Positions 6,854 through 13,541 of a DNA stretch of 13,732 nt are shown here, piece after piece; the stretch's first letter is position 1; each line of letters starts with the position of its first letter. The DNA lies in the NCBI GenBank assembly GCA_964652075.1, contig CAZYZQ010000060.1, forward strand, positions 1 to 13,732, in the 5' to 3' direction. The DNA is from CAZYZQ01 sp964652075. Its GTDB lineage: Bacteria > Bacillota > Clostridia > Oscillospirales > Oscillospiraceae. Made by a program: the position numbers and the translations under genes. The notes beneath the pieces were generated by a model that was not told where the DNA came from, searched no databases, and was given only the letters and a program-made list of their open reading frames with translations.

Positions 6854-7559
6854 GCCTCCGCCTCCAGCTCCAGAAAGACATCCTCCAGCGAGTCGTCGCC
6901 GCGCACCTCGTCCATGGTTCCGGCGCGCACCAGCTGCCCTCTGCGGATGATCGCGACCTTGTCGCACAGCTTCTCCGCGACCTCGAGCACATGCGTCGAG
7001 AAGAAAATCGCCGCGCCGCCGTCGCACGCCTGCCGCATCATACTCTTGAGCAGGTGCGACGCCTTCGGGTCGAGGCCGACAAACGGCTCGTCCATGACAA
7101 TCAGGCGCGGCGCGTGCAGCCACGCCGCGATGATCGCGAGCTTTTGCTTCATGCCGTGCGAATAGGCCGAGATCGGCTGACCGAGATCGCCGGTCAGCTT
7201 GAGATCCTCCGCCAGCTTATGAATGCGCGCTGTGCGCGTCTGCGCATCGACGCCGAAAATATCGGCGGTGAAGTTCAAAAACTGGATGCCCGTCATAAAT
7301 TCATACAGGTCGGGATTGTCCGGAATGTACGCGATCCTGCGCTTGCAGCCGAGCGGGTCGCGGCGCATATCGACGCCGTCAACCTTGATCTCGCCCTGCT
7401 CAAATTGCAGGATGCCGCAGCAGGCCTTGATCGTCGTCGTCTTGCCCGCGCCGTTGTGGCCGATGAAGCCGAAGATCTCGCCCGGCGCGATGTGCAGCGT
7501 CAGGCCATCCACGGCCTTTTTTCGCCGTAGGTCTTGGTCAGGTTTGTAATTTGCAGCAT
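6850..7559 (-). CDS. ABC transporter ATP-binding protein, with apparent -1 frameshift near the start
   Basis: Cytoplasmic ATPase that powers the adjacent permease. The protein shows Walker A GHNGAGKTT, the signature-type motif AYSHGMKQKLA, Walker B LIVMDEPFVGLDP and the H-loop FFSTHVLE. The ATG at 7557-7559 has a perfect AAAGGAGAT 6 nt upstream and reads MLQITNLTKTYGEK, a textbook ABC N-terminus. That frame then fails at the A6 run (7517-7522). Reading one A twice gives KKAVDGLTLHIAPGE and the full body, so one A is missing or a -1 slip is needed; the corrected product has 236 residues. The body's own frame is open upstream to an ATG at 7584, giving a non-homologous N-terminus and lacking a convincing Shine-Dalgarno. 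The stop overlaps the permease ATG by 4 nt. The SLH gene ends 44 nt upstream, so cotranscription is likely. Confidence 0.9.
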
Positions 7560-7603
7560 GATGATCTCCTTTCTCCCGCCCCATCGGCCGGATTTCCGTT
7601 CAC

Positions 7604-9139
7604 TCAGTCCAGCAGCGCCGCCGCGTCCAGCAGGCCGTAGAGCATCTGCGCAACCTCACCGCGCCGGATTGCGCGCAGCGGTTCGAGCCGGCTGCCCGGC
7701 AGCAGCCCCTGCGATGCGCAGAACGCCAGGCTCTGTTTCGCCCAGCCTGCAGCCTGCGCACGGTCCGCGTAGCGCGAGAGCGCCGTCTCGTCCGCCGCCG
7801 CGTCCATGCCGCACAGCACGGCCGCGCGCGCAACCATGACCGCCGCCTCCTGCCGCGTGATGCTGCCGTTCGGGTCAAATTTTCCGCCGCCGCGCCCCGT
7901 GACGATGCCGAACTGCGCGGCCGTGCCGACATACGGCGCGTACCACGCGGAAGCGGGCACATCGGAGAACGCGCCGCCCGCACGCGGCGTCAGGCCCAGC
8001 GCACGGACGACAATCGCCGCAAACTCCGCCCGTGTCATCGTCTCATCCGGCGCAAAGCGCCCCGCACCGCGTCCCGTGATAATCCCGCGCGCGGCAAGCG
8101 TCAGGATTGCCGTCCGGTTCTCATGGCTCTGCGCAACGTCGGAAAACGCCGGCGCCGTGTCCGTCACTGCGACAGCACGTACCGCCTCGTTCCTGCCGCT
8201 CAGGCCCTGTCCGCCGGTCAGCGCGGCCGCGGGCGCGTCCTCCATCCGGAAGAAGCTCCCCGCCCCGGTCCACGACGATGCAACCAGCGCGCAGAGCGCC
8301 TGCTCCGTCGCCATGCGGCTCATCTCGCCGCCGTCGTGCGAATAGCTGCCGTCCGCGCGGCGGAACGCGTTCATCGCGTCCAGCGCGCTTCTGCCGCTCT
8401 TTACAAAGCGCGCATCGCGCTGTGACAGGCCCAGCTCGGCCAGCGCAAGCACCACCTGCGCGCAGCTCTCCGTGTTGGCCACACCCCAGCTGGAGAAGCT
8501 GCCGTCGTCGTTCTGCATTGCCGACAGGCAGGCCACGCCGTTGGAGACGGCCGCCTGCACCGCGCTCTGCGTCTGGTACTTGGCCAGCGCCTGCAGCACC
8601 ATCGCCGTCACATCCGGGTCCGCGCCCGTCCTGGCCGAGAGGCTCCAGCCGCCGTCTGCAAGCTGGGCATCCAGCAGATAGGCCACATACTCCTGCCGCT
8701 TTGCAGCCGGGTAGCCGCGGCTGTCCAGCGCCAGCAGCGCCCACGCCACGGCGTTCACGCCCTGCCGTGTCACCGCCTCGCTGTCATCCAGCGGCGCGGT
8801 CAGATCGTACCCCGCCACCGCGCGCGCGTCCGCGCCGAGCGCCGAGAGCGCCGCCACAACGCGGGCATAATCCGTATACCGCCGCGCACTGAGCGTGCCG
8901 CCGTTCTCGCGCAGCTTCCCGCAGAGAGACGCGTAATAGACCGCGTATGCCCCCGCGGGCACCTCCGCGCCGCCGCGCGCGAGCGCCATCACGGCCCACT
9001 CCTCGCCGTAGCCCGGCGTCGGCCCGGCCAGCGCCGCGGCCGTCGCCGCCTCACCGGCGGGTGCGGCGGCCGCCGTGACCCCCAGCAAAAGCGCCGCCGC
9101 AAGCAGCAGCGCAAGCATGCTCCGTTTCATCCGCTTCAT
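7604..9139 (-). CDS. Exported SLH-domain protein with N-terminal alpha-toroid (prenyltransferase-like) repeats
   Basis: 511 residues. A basic start and hydrophobic core (1-26, ending TAAAA) form a signal peptide. Residues about 40-290 carry repeated helix pairs with the pattern DGGWS / DDGSFSSWG / ADGSYSHDGG preceded by LLDAQ, LSAMQN and LDAMNAF. This resembles the alpha/alpha-toroid fold of squalene-cyclase/prenyltransferase-like and cobalamin-carrier-type surface proteins; no catalytic motif is obvious. Three S-layer homology repeats follow: about 331-385 (FSDVAQSHENRTAI...MTRAEFAAIVVRAL), 390-445 (FSDVPASAWYAPYV...ITRQEAAVMVARA) and a degenerate third at 455-507. These should anchor the protein to cell-wall polymers. 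The ATG at 9139 has AAGGAGG with a 9-nt spacer. It heads an apparent operon with the ABC ATPase and permease; a role in surface binding of an ABC substrate is inference only. Confidence 0.9.
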   Translation of the reverse strand: MKRMKRSMLALLLAAALLLGVTAAAAPAGEAATAAALAGPTPGYGEEWAVMALARGGAEVPAGAYAVYYASLCGKLRENGGTLSARRYTDYARVVAALSALGADARAVAGYDLTAPLDDSEAVTRQGVNAVAWALLALDSRGYPAAKRQEYVAYLLDAQLADGGWSLSARTGADPDVTAMVLQALAKYQTQSAVQAAVSNGVACLSAMQNDDGSFSSWGVANTESCAQVVLALAELGLSQRDARFVKSGRSALDAMNAFRRADGSYSHDGGEMSRMATEQALCALVASSWTGAGSFFRMEDAPAAALTGGQGLSGRNEAVRAVAVTDTAPAFSDVAQSHENRTAILTLAARGIITGRGAGRFAPDETMTRAEFAAIVVRALGLTPRAGGAFSDVPASAWYAPYVGTAAQFGIVTGRGGGKFDPNGSITRQEAAVMVARAAVLCGMDAAADETALSRYADRAQAAGWAKQSLAFCASQGLLPGSRLEPLRAIRRGEVAQMLYGLLDAAALLD

Positions 9140-9178
9140 GGGGTTTCTCCTCCTTCTCGTCTCCGGTCGCTCACGACC

Positions 9179-9207
9179 AGTATCGCACAGCCGTACCTCC
9201 GCGTCAA
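9179..9207 (-). promoter_or_regulatory. Promoter of the SLH-ABC operon
   Basis: On the minus strand, TTGACG (9202-9207), a 17-nt spacer and GATACT (9179-9184), with the predicted start near 9172. A small GGTCG-loop-CGACC hairpin (9165-9178) covers the predicted start of the transcript. Confidence 0.65.
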
Positions 9208-9244
9208 GCAGCGGGGCCGGTTTCCAAAAAATCAGAATTATTCA

Positions 9245-9317
9245 GGTTTTACCGTCCTCCCGTACCGCCGGACACCCCGGTTTTACCTCTTGCGCTTTTT
9301 GTGGATTGTGGTAAAAT
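9245..9317 (+). promoter_or_regulatory. AraC-family gene promoter with repeated TTTTACC elements
   Basis: An extended -10 promoter is seen: TG (9309-9310), one base, then TAAAAT (9312-9317), with a weak TTGCGC (9290-9295) as -35. GGTTTTACC occurs twice as an exact 9-bp direct repeat (9245-9253 and 9279-9287, 34 bp apart). Its core appears a third time inverted as GGTAAAA (9310-9316), overlapping the -10. These are candidate binding sites for the AraC-type regulator encoded just downstream. Confidence 0.5.
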
Positions 9318-9350
9318 AGAAACAGTATTGTAATCAGGAGGCGACGCAGG

Positions 9351-10223
9351 ATGCATGCACGGTATGAATCCGAAAATTACGGCGCTCGGTTCCCGGCCCG
9401 CGCCGCCAGGCTGGTCGGTTCCCACCCCTATCTGTACCACTGGCACGACGAGATGGAGCTGATCCTCATCACCAACGGGTCTGTGGACATTGGTGTCCGC
9501 GACCAGATCTATACGGCGGAGGCCGGCGATGTGCTGCTGATCGCGCCGAACGTCACGCACTGTCTCTTCGCCTCCCGCCCCGATTCGGCGCGGCTGGCCG
9601 TGCTGATCCACCCGATCATTCTGGGCCGCGATATGCAGCAGGGCGTCGATGTGCTCTCGCGCCTGACCTGCTTCAGCCGCAGCTGGCCGGAGCCGGTGCA
9701 GGCTGCCCTGCGTGATATCGTCGAGGTCTGCTACCACGAGCTGACAGAATTCCCGCCCTGTTTTTCCTACGCGGTACAGGCCCAGCTGTTCCGCCTGATG
9801 ACGCTGGCTGTCCGCGAGATGCCCGCGCTCGCCTCGGAATTGGCCGACGGCACCGCTTCGACCGGCAGCGCGCAGGCCATCCTGCGCTATATCGCCTCGC
9901 ACTATACGAGCGATATGTCGCTCTCAAGCTGCGCGGACGCACTGGGCTTCAGCATGAACTATCTCTCGCGCCTGTTCCACCGCACATTTGATATCAGCTT
10001 CTCCAGCTATGTCATGGCGCTGCGCCTGCGGCAGGCGGAGTGGCTGCTGCGCAACGACCCGGAGCGCCCCGTCACGGAGATCGCCTATGCCTCCGGCTTC
10101 CAGAGCATCAAGACCTTCAACCGCGTCTTCAAGCAGGCGCACGGCATCTCCCCGCGCGAATACCGCGCCGGGAAGGTATCGGAACTCCCTGCGACACCAT
10201 CCGACACGCTTCACCATCCGTAA
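9351..10223 (+). CDS. AraC-family transcriptional regulator with N-terminal cupin sensor
   Basis: 290 residues. The N-terminal half is a cupin-type ligand domain with YHWHDEMELILI (29-40), EAGDVLLIAPNVTHCL (57-72) and LAVLIHP, as in sugar-responsive AraC regulators. The C-terminal part (about 174-272) is the double helix-turn-helix DNA-binding domain: first HTH MSLSSCADALGFSMNYLSRL (189-208), then VTEIAYASGFQSIKTFNRVF (241-260) with the family ending KQAHGISPREYR. The ligand is unknown. The ATG at 9351 has AGGAGG (9336-9341) with a 9-nt spacer. The gene diverges from the SLH-ABC operon, a common layout for a local regulator, and TTTTACC repeats lie in between. It stands alone: no plus-strand gene follows, and the hairpin at 10270-10301 may stop its transcript although the plus strand lacks a good U-run there. 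Confidence 0.94.
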   Translation: MHARYESENYGARFPARAARLVGSHPYLYHWHDEMELILITNGSVDIGVRDQIYTAEAGDVLLIAPNVTHCLFASRPDSARLAVLIHPIILGRDMQQGVDVLSRLTCFSRSWPEPVQAALRDIVEVCYHELTEFPPCFSYAVQAQLFRLMTLAVREMPALASELADGTASTGSAQAILRYIASHYTSDMSLSSCADALGFSMNYLSRLFHRTFDISFSSYVMALRLRQAEWLLRNDPERPVTEIAYASGFQSIKTFNRVFKQAHGISPREYRAGKVSELPATPSDTLHHP

Positions 10224-10262
10224 TTCGCTATCAAAATCATATCACTTCGTGTTCATATTGTC

Positions 10263-10301
10263 AAGAAAAAACAGGCCAGCCGAAAATCCGGCTGGCCTGT
10301 T
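10263..10301 (-). terminator. Intrinsic terminator after the small exported protein gene
   Basis: A perfect 13-bp stem (10270-10282 with 10289-10301, loop AAAATC). On the minus strand it is followed by a T-run (complement of 10266-10270), so it terminates the gene at 10335-10856. On the plus strand only TCTGATTATA follows; it may partly terminate the convergent AraC-family gene. Confidence 0.85.
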
Positions 10302-10334
10302 CTGATTATACAGTTTCATGGTCACAGCGCATCC

Positions 10335-10856
10335 TCAAAATATGGCCAGATAAAAAACGGGCATCTCACTGTAAGTCGTGCAAAGCAGTTCCGTCACCTG
10401 TTTGGCAAAAACAGATGGGACATTAATTTCAACTTTGTTTAAATCCGCCCTTGGGCCAACGAGAAGTTGCCGGAGCCCTTCTGTATACAACGCGGCAAAC
10501 ATCGCAAGGGTCGCCTCCTGCAAGGTATTCCAATCATAGCGCACTTCCTCAAAGATCACATATTGGGCATACTCCCCAGCCGTCTCCTGAATCTTCTCCT
10601 GATATGACAGATCAGTCAGACAGACGATATATCTGTCTGTGGTAAAATACGCACCACCAAACCAGTCCGGCCTATTCCCGTTTTCGTCCTCTGCCCAAAA
10701 ATGTCGGATCTGTGATGCCGCAACGGCTGCGTTTGCCTGCAGATCTATCAAGTCGGTCTTCTCGGTCTTCGCCGACTCCTCCGCGCAGGCAACTGGCGAC
10801 AGCATGCCGAACATAAGGCATAGCACGGTAAGTAATAGGAGCTTTTTCTGCTTCAT
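10335..10856 (-). CDS. Small exported protein of unknown function, protease-propeptide-like
   Basis: 173 residues. Residues 1-25 are a signal peptide (KQKK, hydrophobic core, cleavage likely after ACA before EES); C24 lacks a convincing lipobox. The mature part has DWFGGAYFTTDRYIVCLTD, VIFEEVRYDWNTLQEATLAM and PRADLNKVEINV. From memory, this order (FGG-Y, a short beta strand, a V-YS/W-xLQE helix, D-x-N-x-V-x-V) resembles the N-terminal domain found before trypsin-like domains in some Firmicutes secreted proteins; no protease domain follows here. The ATG has GGAGGG 7 nt upstream, a consensus-type promoter and a strong terminator, so this is a complete gene, not a truncation. Base composition is visibly more AT-rich than its neighbours, which may mean recent acquisition. 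Function not assigned. Confidence 0.8.
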   Translation of the reverse strand: MKQKKLLLLTVLCLMFGMLSPVACAEESAKTEKTDLIDLQANAAVAASQIRHFWAEDENGNRPDWFGGAYFTTDRYIVCLTDLSYQEKIQETAGEYAQYVIFEEVRYDWNTLQEATLAMFAALYTEGLRQLLVGPRADLNKVEINVPSVFAKQVTELLCTTYSEMPVFYLAIF

Positions 10857-10876
10857 GGCATTCCCTCCTCAATAAC

Positions 10877-10905
10877 AGGATACACCACGATAAACCAAAT
10901 GTCAA
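10877..10905 (-). promoter_or_regulatory. Promoter of the small exported protein gene
   Basis: On the minus strand, a perfect TTGACA (10900-10905), a 17-nt spacer and TATCCT (10877-10882), with the predicted start about 14 nt before the ATG. It lies only about 60 bp downstream of the MATE gene stop. I see no intrinsic terminator between them, so read-through from the MATE gene is also possible. Confidence 0.7.
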
Positions 10906-10968
10906 CCTATTGTAGCAACTGCTTTATCCTCTCTGGCAGCATCCAGTAACGCGTGCATTGCACGTCTT

Positions 10969-12303
10969 CTATTTGGCAGCCACAGCTTCATGCCGCAGCC
11001 ATTTGCCGCCGAAAAAGCGCACGGCAAAAATGACGCTACGCGCGGCCCAGTCCGAGGCCATGCCGATCCAGACGCCCAGCGCGCCGAGGCCGGTCAGGCG
11101 CATGACGGCGATGGAGATTGCCACGCGGCAGACCCACATTGTGATGGTCGAGATGAGCATGCAGAACCGGACATCCCCTGCCGCGCGCATTCCGTAGGCG
11201 GGCATGAACGAGAAGGTCCAGAAGATGGGCTTCAGGATTGTGACGAACAGCACCATCCGGTACGTCTGTTCCGCCGCCTCCGGCAGCATCCCCGCCACCT
11301 GCGAAATCGGGCGGATCAGCACGAAGCAGGCCACGGCGGAGATCACCAGCGAAACCCATGCGTAAAACGACAGGCGCAGCGTGTATGTTTTTGCCAGATC
11401 CCGCCGCCCCGCACCGATGCACTGGCCGACAATCGTCGTAATGCCGAGGCCGATGCCCATGGGCGCCATGCTGGAGAATGCCTCAATAATCGCCGTGATC
11501 GCGTTTGCCGAGATGGCCACTGTCCCGAGCGTTGAAACCGTGGACTGGATGGCGAGCTTGCCGAATTGGAACATGCTGTTCTCCACGCCCGTCGGCACGC
11601 CGATGGAGAGAATCTTGCGGATCAGTGCAAAATCGGGTCGGATTTTGCGGTAATCGCGCACACAGATGGCCTGCCGCGGGCGCCGCAGCAGCGCCGTCAC
11701 CACAACGGCGCAGAAGATGCGCGAGGCCAGCGTCGCAATCGCCGCGCCCGCCGCGCCCATATGGAATCCGAAAATCAAAACCGCGTTGCCCGCGACGTTC
11801 AGGACATTTGAAAGCATTGAGACAGTCATCGGCAACCGCGCGTTCTTGCCCGCGCGGAACAGCGCGGCAGAGGCGTTATAGACCGCCAGAAACGGGTAGC
11901 TGGCGACAGTGATCCAGTAGTAGACCATGGCGTCCGCCATCACATCCGCCTCAACCTTGCCGAAGGTCAGGTGCATAATCGGCCCGCGCAGCGCCAGCAT
12001 CAGAACCGTGCAGGTCAGGGAGATTGCCGCCGTGGAGAGCAGAACCTGCTGCCCGACGCGGTTCGCCCCCACCTCGTCGCGCATGCCGAGGTACTGCGCA
12101 CACACAACGCACGCGCCGGTACCGAGCGCCGTAAAGAACGAGACAAACAGCTGGTTGATTGAATCGACGAGCGACACCGCTGCGACCGCCGCCGCGCCGA
12201 CGTTTGAGACCATCATCGTGTCCGCCATGCCCATGAGCGAATTGAGCAGCTGTTCCAGAATCAGCGGCACAAGCAGCATCCAAATTTGTTTCCGCGTAAA
12301 CAC
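10969..12303 (-). CDS. MATE family multidrug/toxin efflux transporter (GTG start)
   Basis: Cation-coupled antiporter in the cytoplasmic membrane that exports organic cations, drugs or metabolites. 444 residues, the usual length, with about 12 hydrophobic segments in two homologous halves. Family features seen: LLVPLILEQLLNSLMGMADTMMVS at the start (described here in part), VVCAQYLGMRD (the usual ...SQyiGa), NASAALFRAGKNARLPM, VLNVAGNAVLIF, GVPTGVENSMFQFGK opening the second half, and GITTIVGQCIGAG. The substrate cannot be predicted. The start is GTG at 12301-12303, supported by GGAGG 7 nt upstream; no ATG is near in frame. The stop is TAG. It has its own extended -10 promoter. No clear terminator is seen before the next promoter downstream. 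Confidence 0.95.
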   Translation of the reverse strand: MFTRKQIWMLLVPLILEQLLNSLMGMADTMMVSNVGAAAVAAVSLVDSINQLFVSFFTALGTGACVVCAQYLGMRDEVGANRVGQQVLLSTAAISLTCTVLMLALRGPIMHLTFGKVEADVMADAMVYYWITVASYPFLAVYNASAALFRAGKNARLPMTVSMLSNVLNVAGNAVLIFGFHMGAAGAAIATLASRIFCAVVVTALLRRPRQAICVRDYRKIRPDFALIRKILSIGVPTGVENSMFQFGKLAIQSTVSTLGTVAISANAITAIIEAFSSMAPMGIGLGITTIVGQCIGAGRRDLAKTYTLRLSFYAWVSLVISAVACFVLIRPISQVAGMLPEAAEQTYRMVLFVTILKPIFWTFSFMPAYGMRAAGDVRFCMLISTITMWVCRVAISIAVMRLTGLGALGVWIGMASDWAARSVIFAVRFFGGKWLRHEAVAAK

Positions 12304-12333
12304 AGGCGCGCCTCCCTGTCGAATTTCGTACCT

Positions 12334-12342
12334 ATTCTAGCA
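12334..12342 (-). promoter_or_regulatory. Extended -10 promoter of the MATE gene
   Basis: On the minus strand, TGC then TAGAAT (-10 at 12334-12339, TG at 12341-12342), giving an extended -10 with no good -35. The predicted start is near 12327, with a leader of about 24 nt. Confidence 0.5.
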
Positions 12343-12368
12343 GATCCATGCGCAAAATGGAAGCACAG

Positions 12369-12398
12369 AAAACCCGCCGCTGCCAAAGCAGCGGCGGG
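12369..12398 (-). terminator. Intrinsic terminator of the TIM-barrel isomerase gene
   Basis: A perfect 11-bp stem (12373-12383 with 12388-12398, loop CAAA) followed on the minus strand by TTTTCTGTG. It lies 13 nt after the stop codon and insulates the MATE promoter. Confidence 0.85.
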
Positions 12399-12411
12399 GC
12401 GATGTATCTGC

Positions 12412-13362
12412 TTACGCTTCCCAGGAAATACCGTTAAAGCGGTGGAAGGCCTCCATGCTCTTGGCGATGGAGTCAAACTGGGTGGGCAAGCGGGTGTAAT
12501 CCTGCTCCAGAATCAGGTATTCCGCGTTTGTGTACTGGTTGGCGGCGTCGATAATGGCCTGAATGTTCATGATGCCGGTGCCGACCTCGGCGAACGCCGT
12601 GTTTGCGACCTCGGGCGGAACGTTCTTCATGAAGTTGCTCTTCTTCGTGTCGCCTTCCTCGTGGCGGCCGCCGTTCTTCGCGTAGTCGTCGTCGCCGTTC
12701 ATGCCCATCACTTCGCCTGCCTGCATCTCGATCTCCTCGGGCGTCAGGCCGACAAGGTTGATCGGCGCCATGGAATCCCACGCGAAGTCCTTCTGGTGGA
12801 CAAGCTTGACGCGCTTGCCGAAATGCTCGAGCGTCTTGGCCGGATCATGGCCGCCGCGCATCGTCCAGAACGTATCCAGCTCCAGAGAGAGGTAATCCGG
12901 ATCCGTGTTCTCGCAGATAATATCGAGAATCGTCTTGCCGCCGAAGGTCTTGTACTCCTGATGATGGTTGTGGTAGAGGTAGGTCATGCCGTTCTCATGC
13001 AGCTTCTTACCGACGCGGTTGAACTCCTCGCACTGGCGCAGCAGATCGTCGAGCGTGGTGAACTTGCCCATCGGGTTGACGATGTTCCGGTTGCCGAGCT
13101 TCTGCTCGTAATCGATGACCGCGTCGAGATCGGCCTTTTCCAGCGGGAAGATGTGCGCGGAGACGACCTTGGAGCCGAACTTGTCGAACGCGGCCTTCAG
13201 CGGCAGCGCGTCAACGCCGAAACCGATGCCGGAGTCCGCAATCGCATTGTGGTTGCACACCTCAATGTTTTTATAGCCCATTTTGGCAACGGCCTCGACG
13301 GTTGCCATCGGGTCCTTCGCCATTTCATCGCGGACAGAGTAGAGAATCAAACCAACTTTCAT
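12412..13362 (-). CDS. Sugar phosphate isomerase/epimerase family protein (xylose-isomerase-like TIM barrel)
   Basis: 316 residues of the AP-endonuclease-2/xylose-isomerase-like TIM-barrel superfamily that includes IolE, IolI and hydroxypyruvate isomerases. These cytoplasmic enzymes act on sugars or inositol derivatives with a bound divalent metal. Barrel strands seen: KVGLILYSVRDE at the start, KNIEVCNHN, VVSAHIF, MTYLYHNHHQEY (127-137), YLSLELDTFW (157-166), VKLVHQKDF (186-193), FAEVGTGIMN (257-266) and YLILEQDYT (282-290). Likely metal or catalytic residues are H131/H133, D163, H189 and E259 or E286. A hydrophilic stretch at about 213-247 (GEVMGMNGDDDYAKNGG, EEGDTKK) is longer than the usual loop. 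The substrate is not predictable. ATG 13362 follows a weak Shine-Dalgarno in GGAAAGGAAAGAG. Its own promoter and terminator make it monocistronic. Confidence 0.9.
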   Translation of the reverse strand: MKVGLILYSVRDEMAKDPMATVEAVAKMGYKNIEVCNHNAIADSGIGFGVDALPLKAAFDKFGSKVVSAHIFPLEKADLDAVIDYEQKLGNRNIVNPMGKFTTLDDLLRQCEEFNRVGKKLHENGMTYLYHNHHQEYKTFGGKTILDIICENTDPDYLSLELDTFWTMRGGHDPAKTLEHFGKRVKLVHQKDFAWDSMAPINLVGLTPEEIEMQAGEVMGMNGDDDYAKNGGRHEEGDTKKSNFMKNVPPEVANTAFAEVGTGIMNIQAIIDAANQYTNAEYLILEQDYTRLPTQFDSIAKSMEAFHRFNGISWEA

Positions 13363-13420
13363 AACAGCACTCTTTCCTTTCCTTCCGGGTTGTCCGGATT
13401 TCTATTTTTTACCCAGATAT

Positions 13421-13449
13421 AGTATATCGTGTTCTCCTGCTTCTTTCCA
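13421..13449 (-). promoter_or_regulatory. Probable promoter of the TIM-barrel isomerase gene
   Basis: On the minus strand, TGGAAA (13444-13449), a 17-nt spacer and TATACT (13421-13426). This gives a leader of about 50 nt containing a short TCCGG/CCGGA inverted repeat (13382-13398). The -35 is moderate. Confidence 0.5.
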
Positions 13450-13541
13450 GTCAGGCATTATGCGGAACTCCTCAGTTTTTACCGCACCGTTTTTTCTTCG
13501 CAGGCCCGCCTTTCCTGTCACGCAGAAGAATGCTTTCCCTT

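Noticed and set aside
6092..7165. Plus-strand frame of 357 codons across the ABC genes
   Set aside because: No Shine-Dalgarno and low-complexity R/Q/H/A composition. It is antisense to recognisable ABC permease and ATPase sequence.
10938..10968. GTGCA-type palindrome after the MATE stop as a terminator
   Set aside because: The stem is only 5 bp with a 3-nt loop and no T-run follows on the minus strand.
12286..13422. Plus-strand frame of 378 codons opposite the TIM-barrel gene
   Set aside because: Composition is that of an antisense frame; the minus strand carries conserved TIM-barrel motifs with promoter and terminator.
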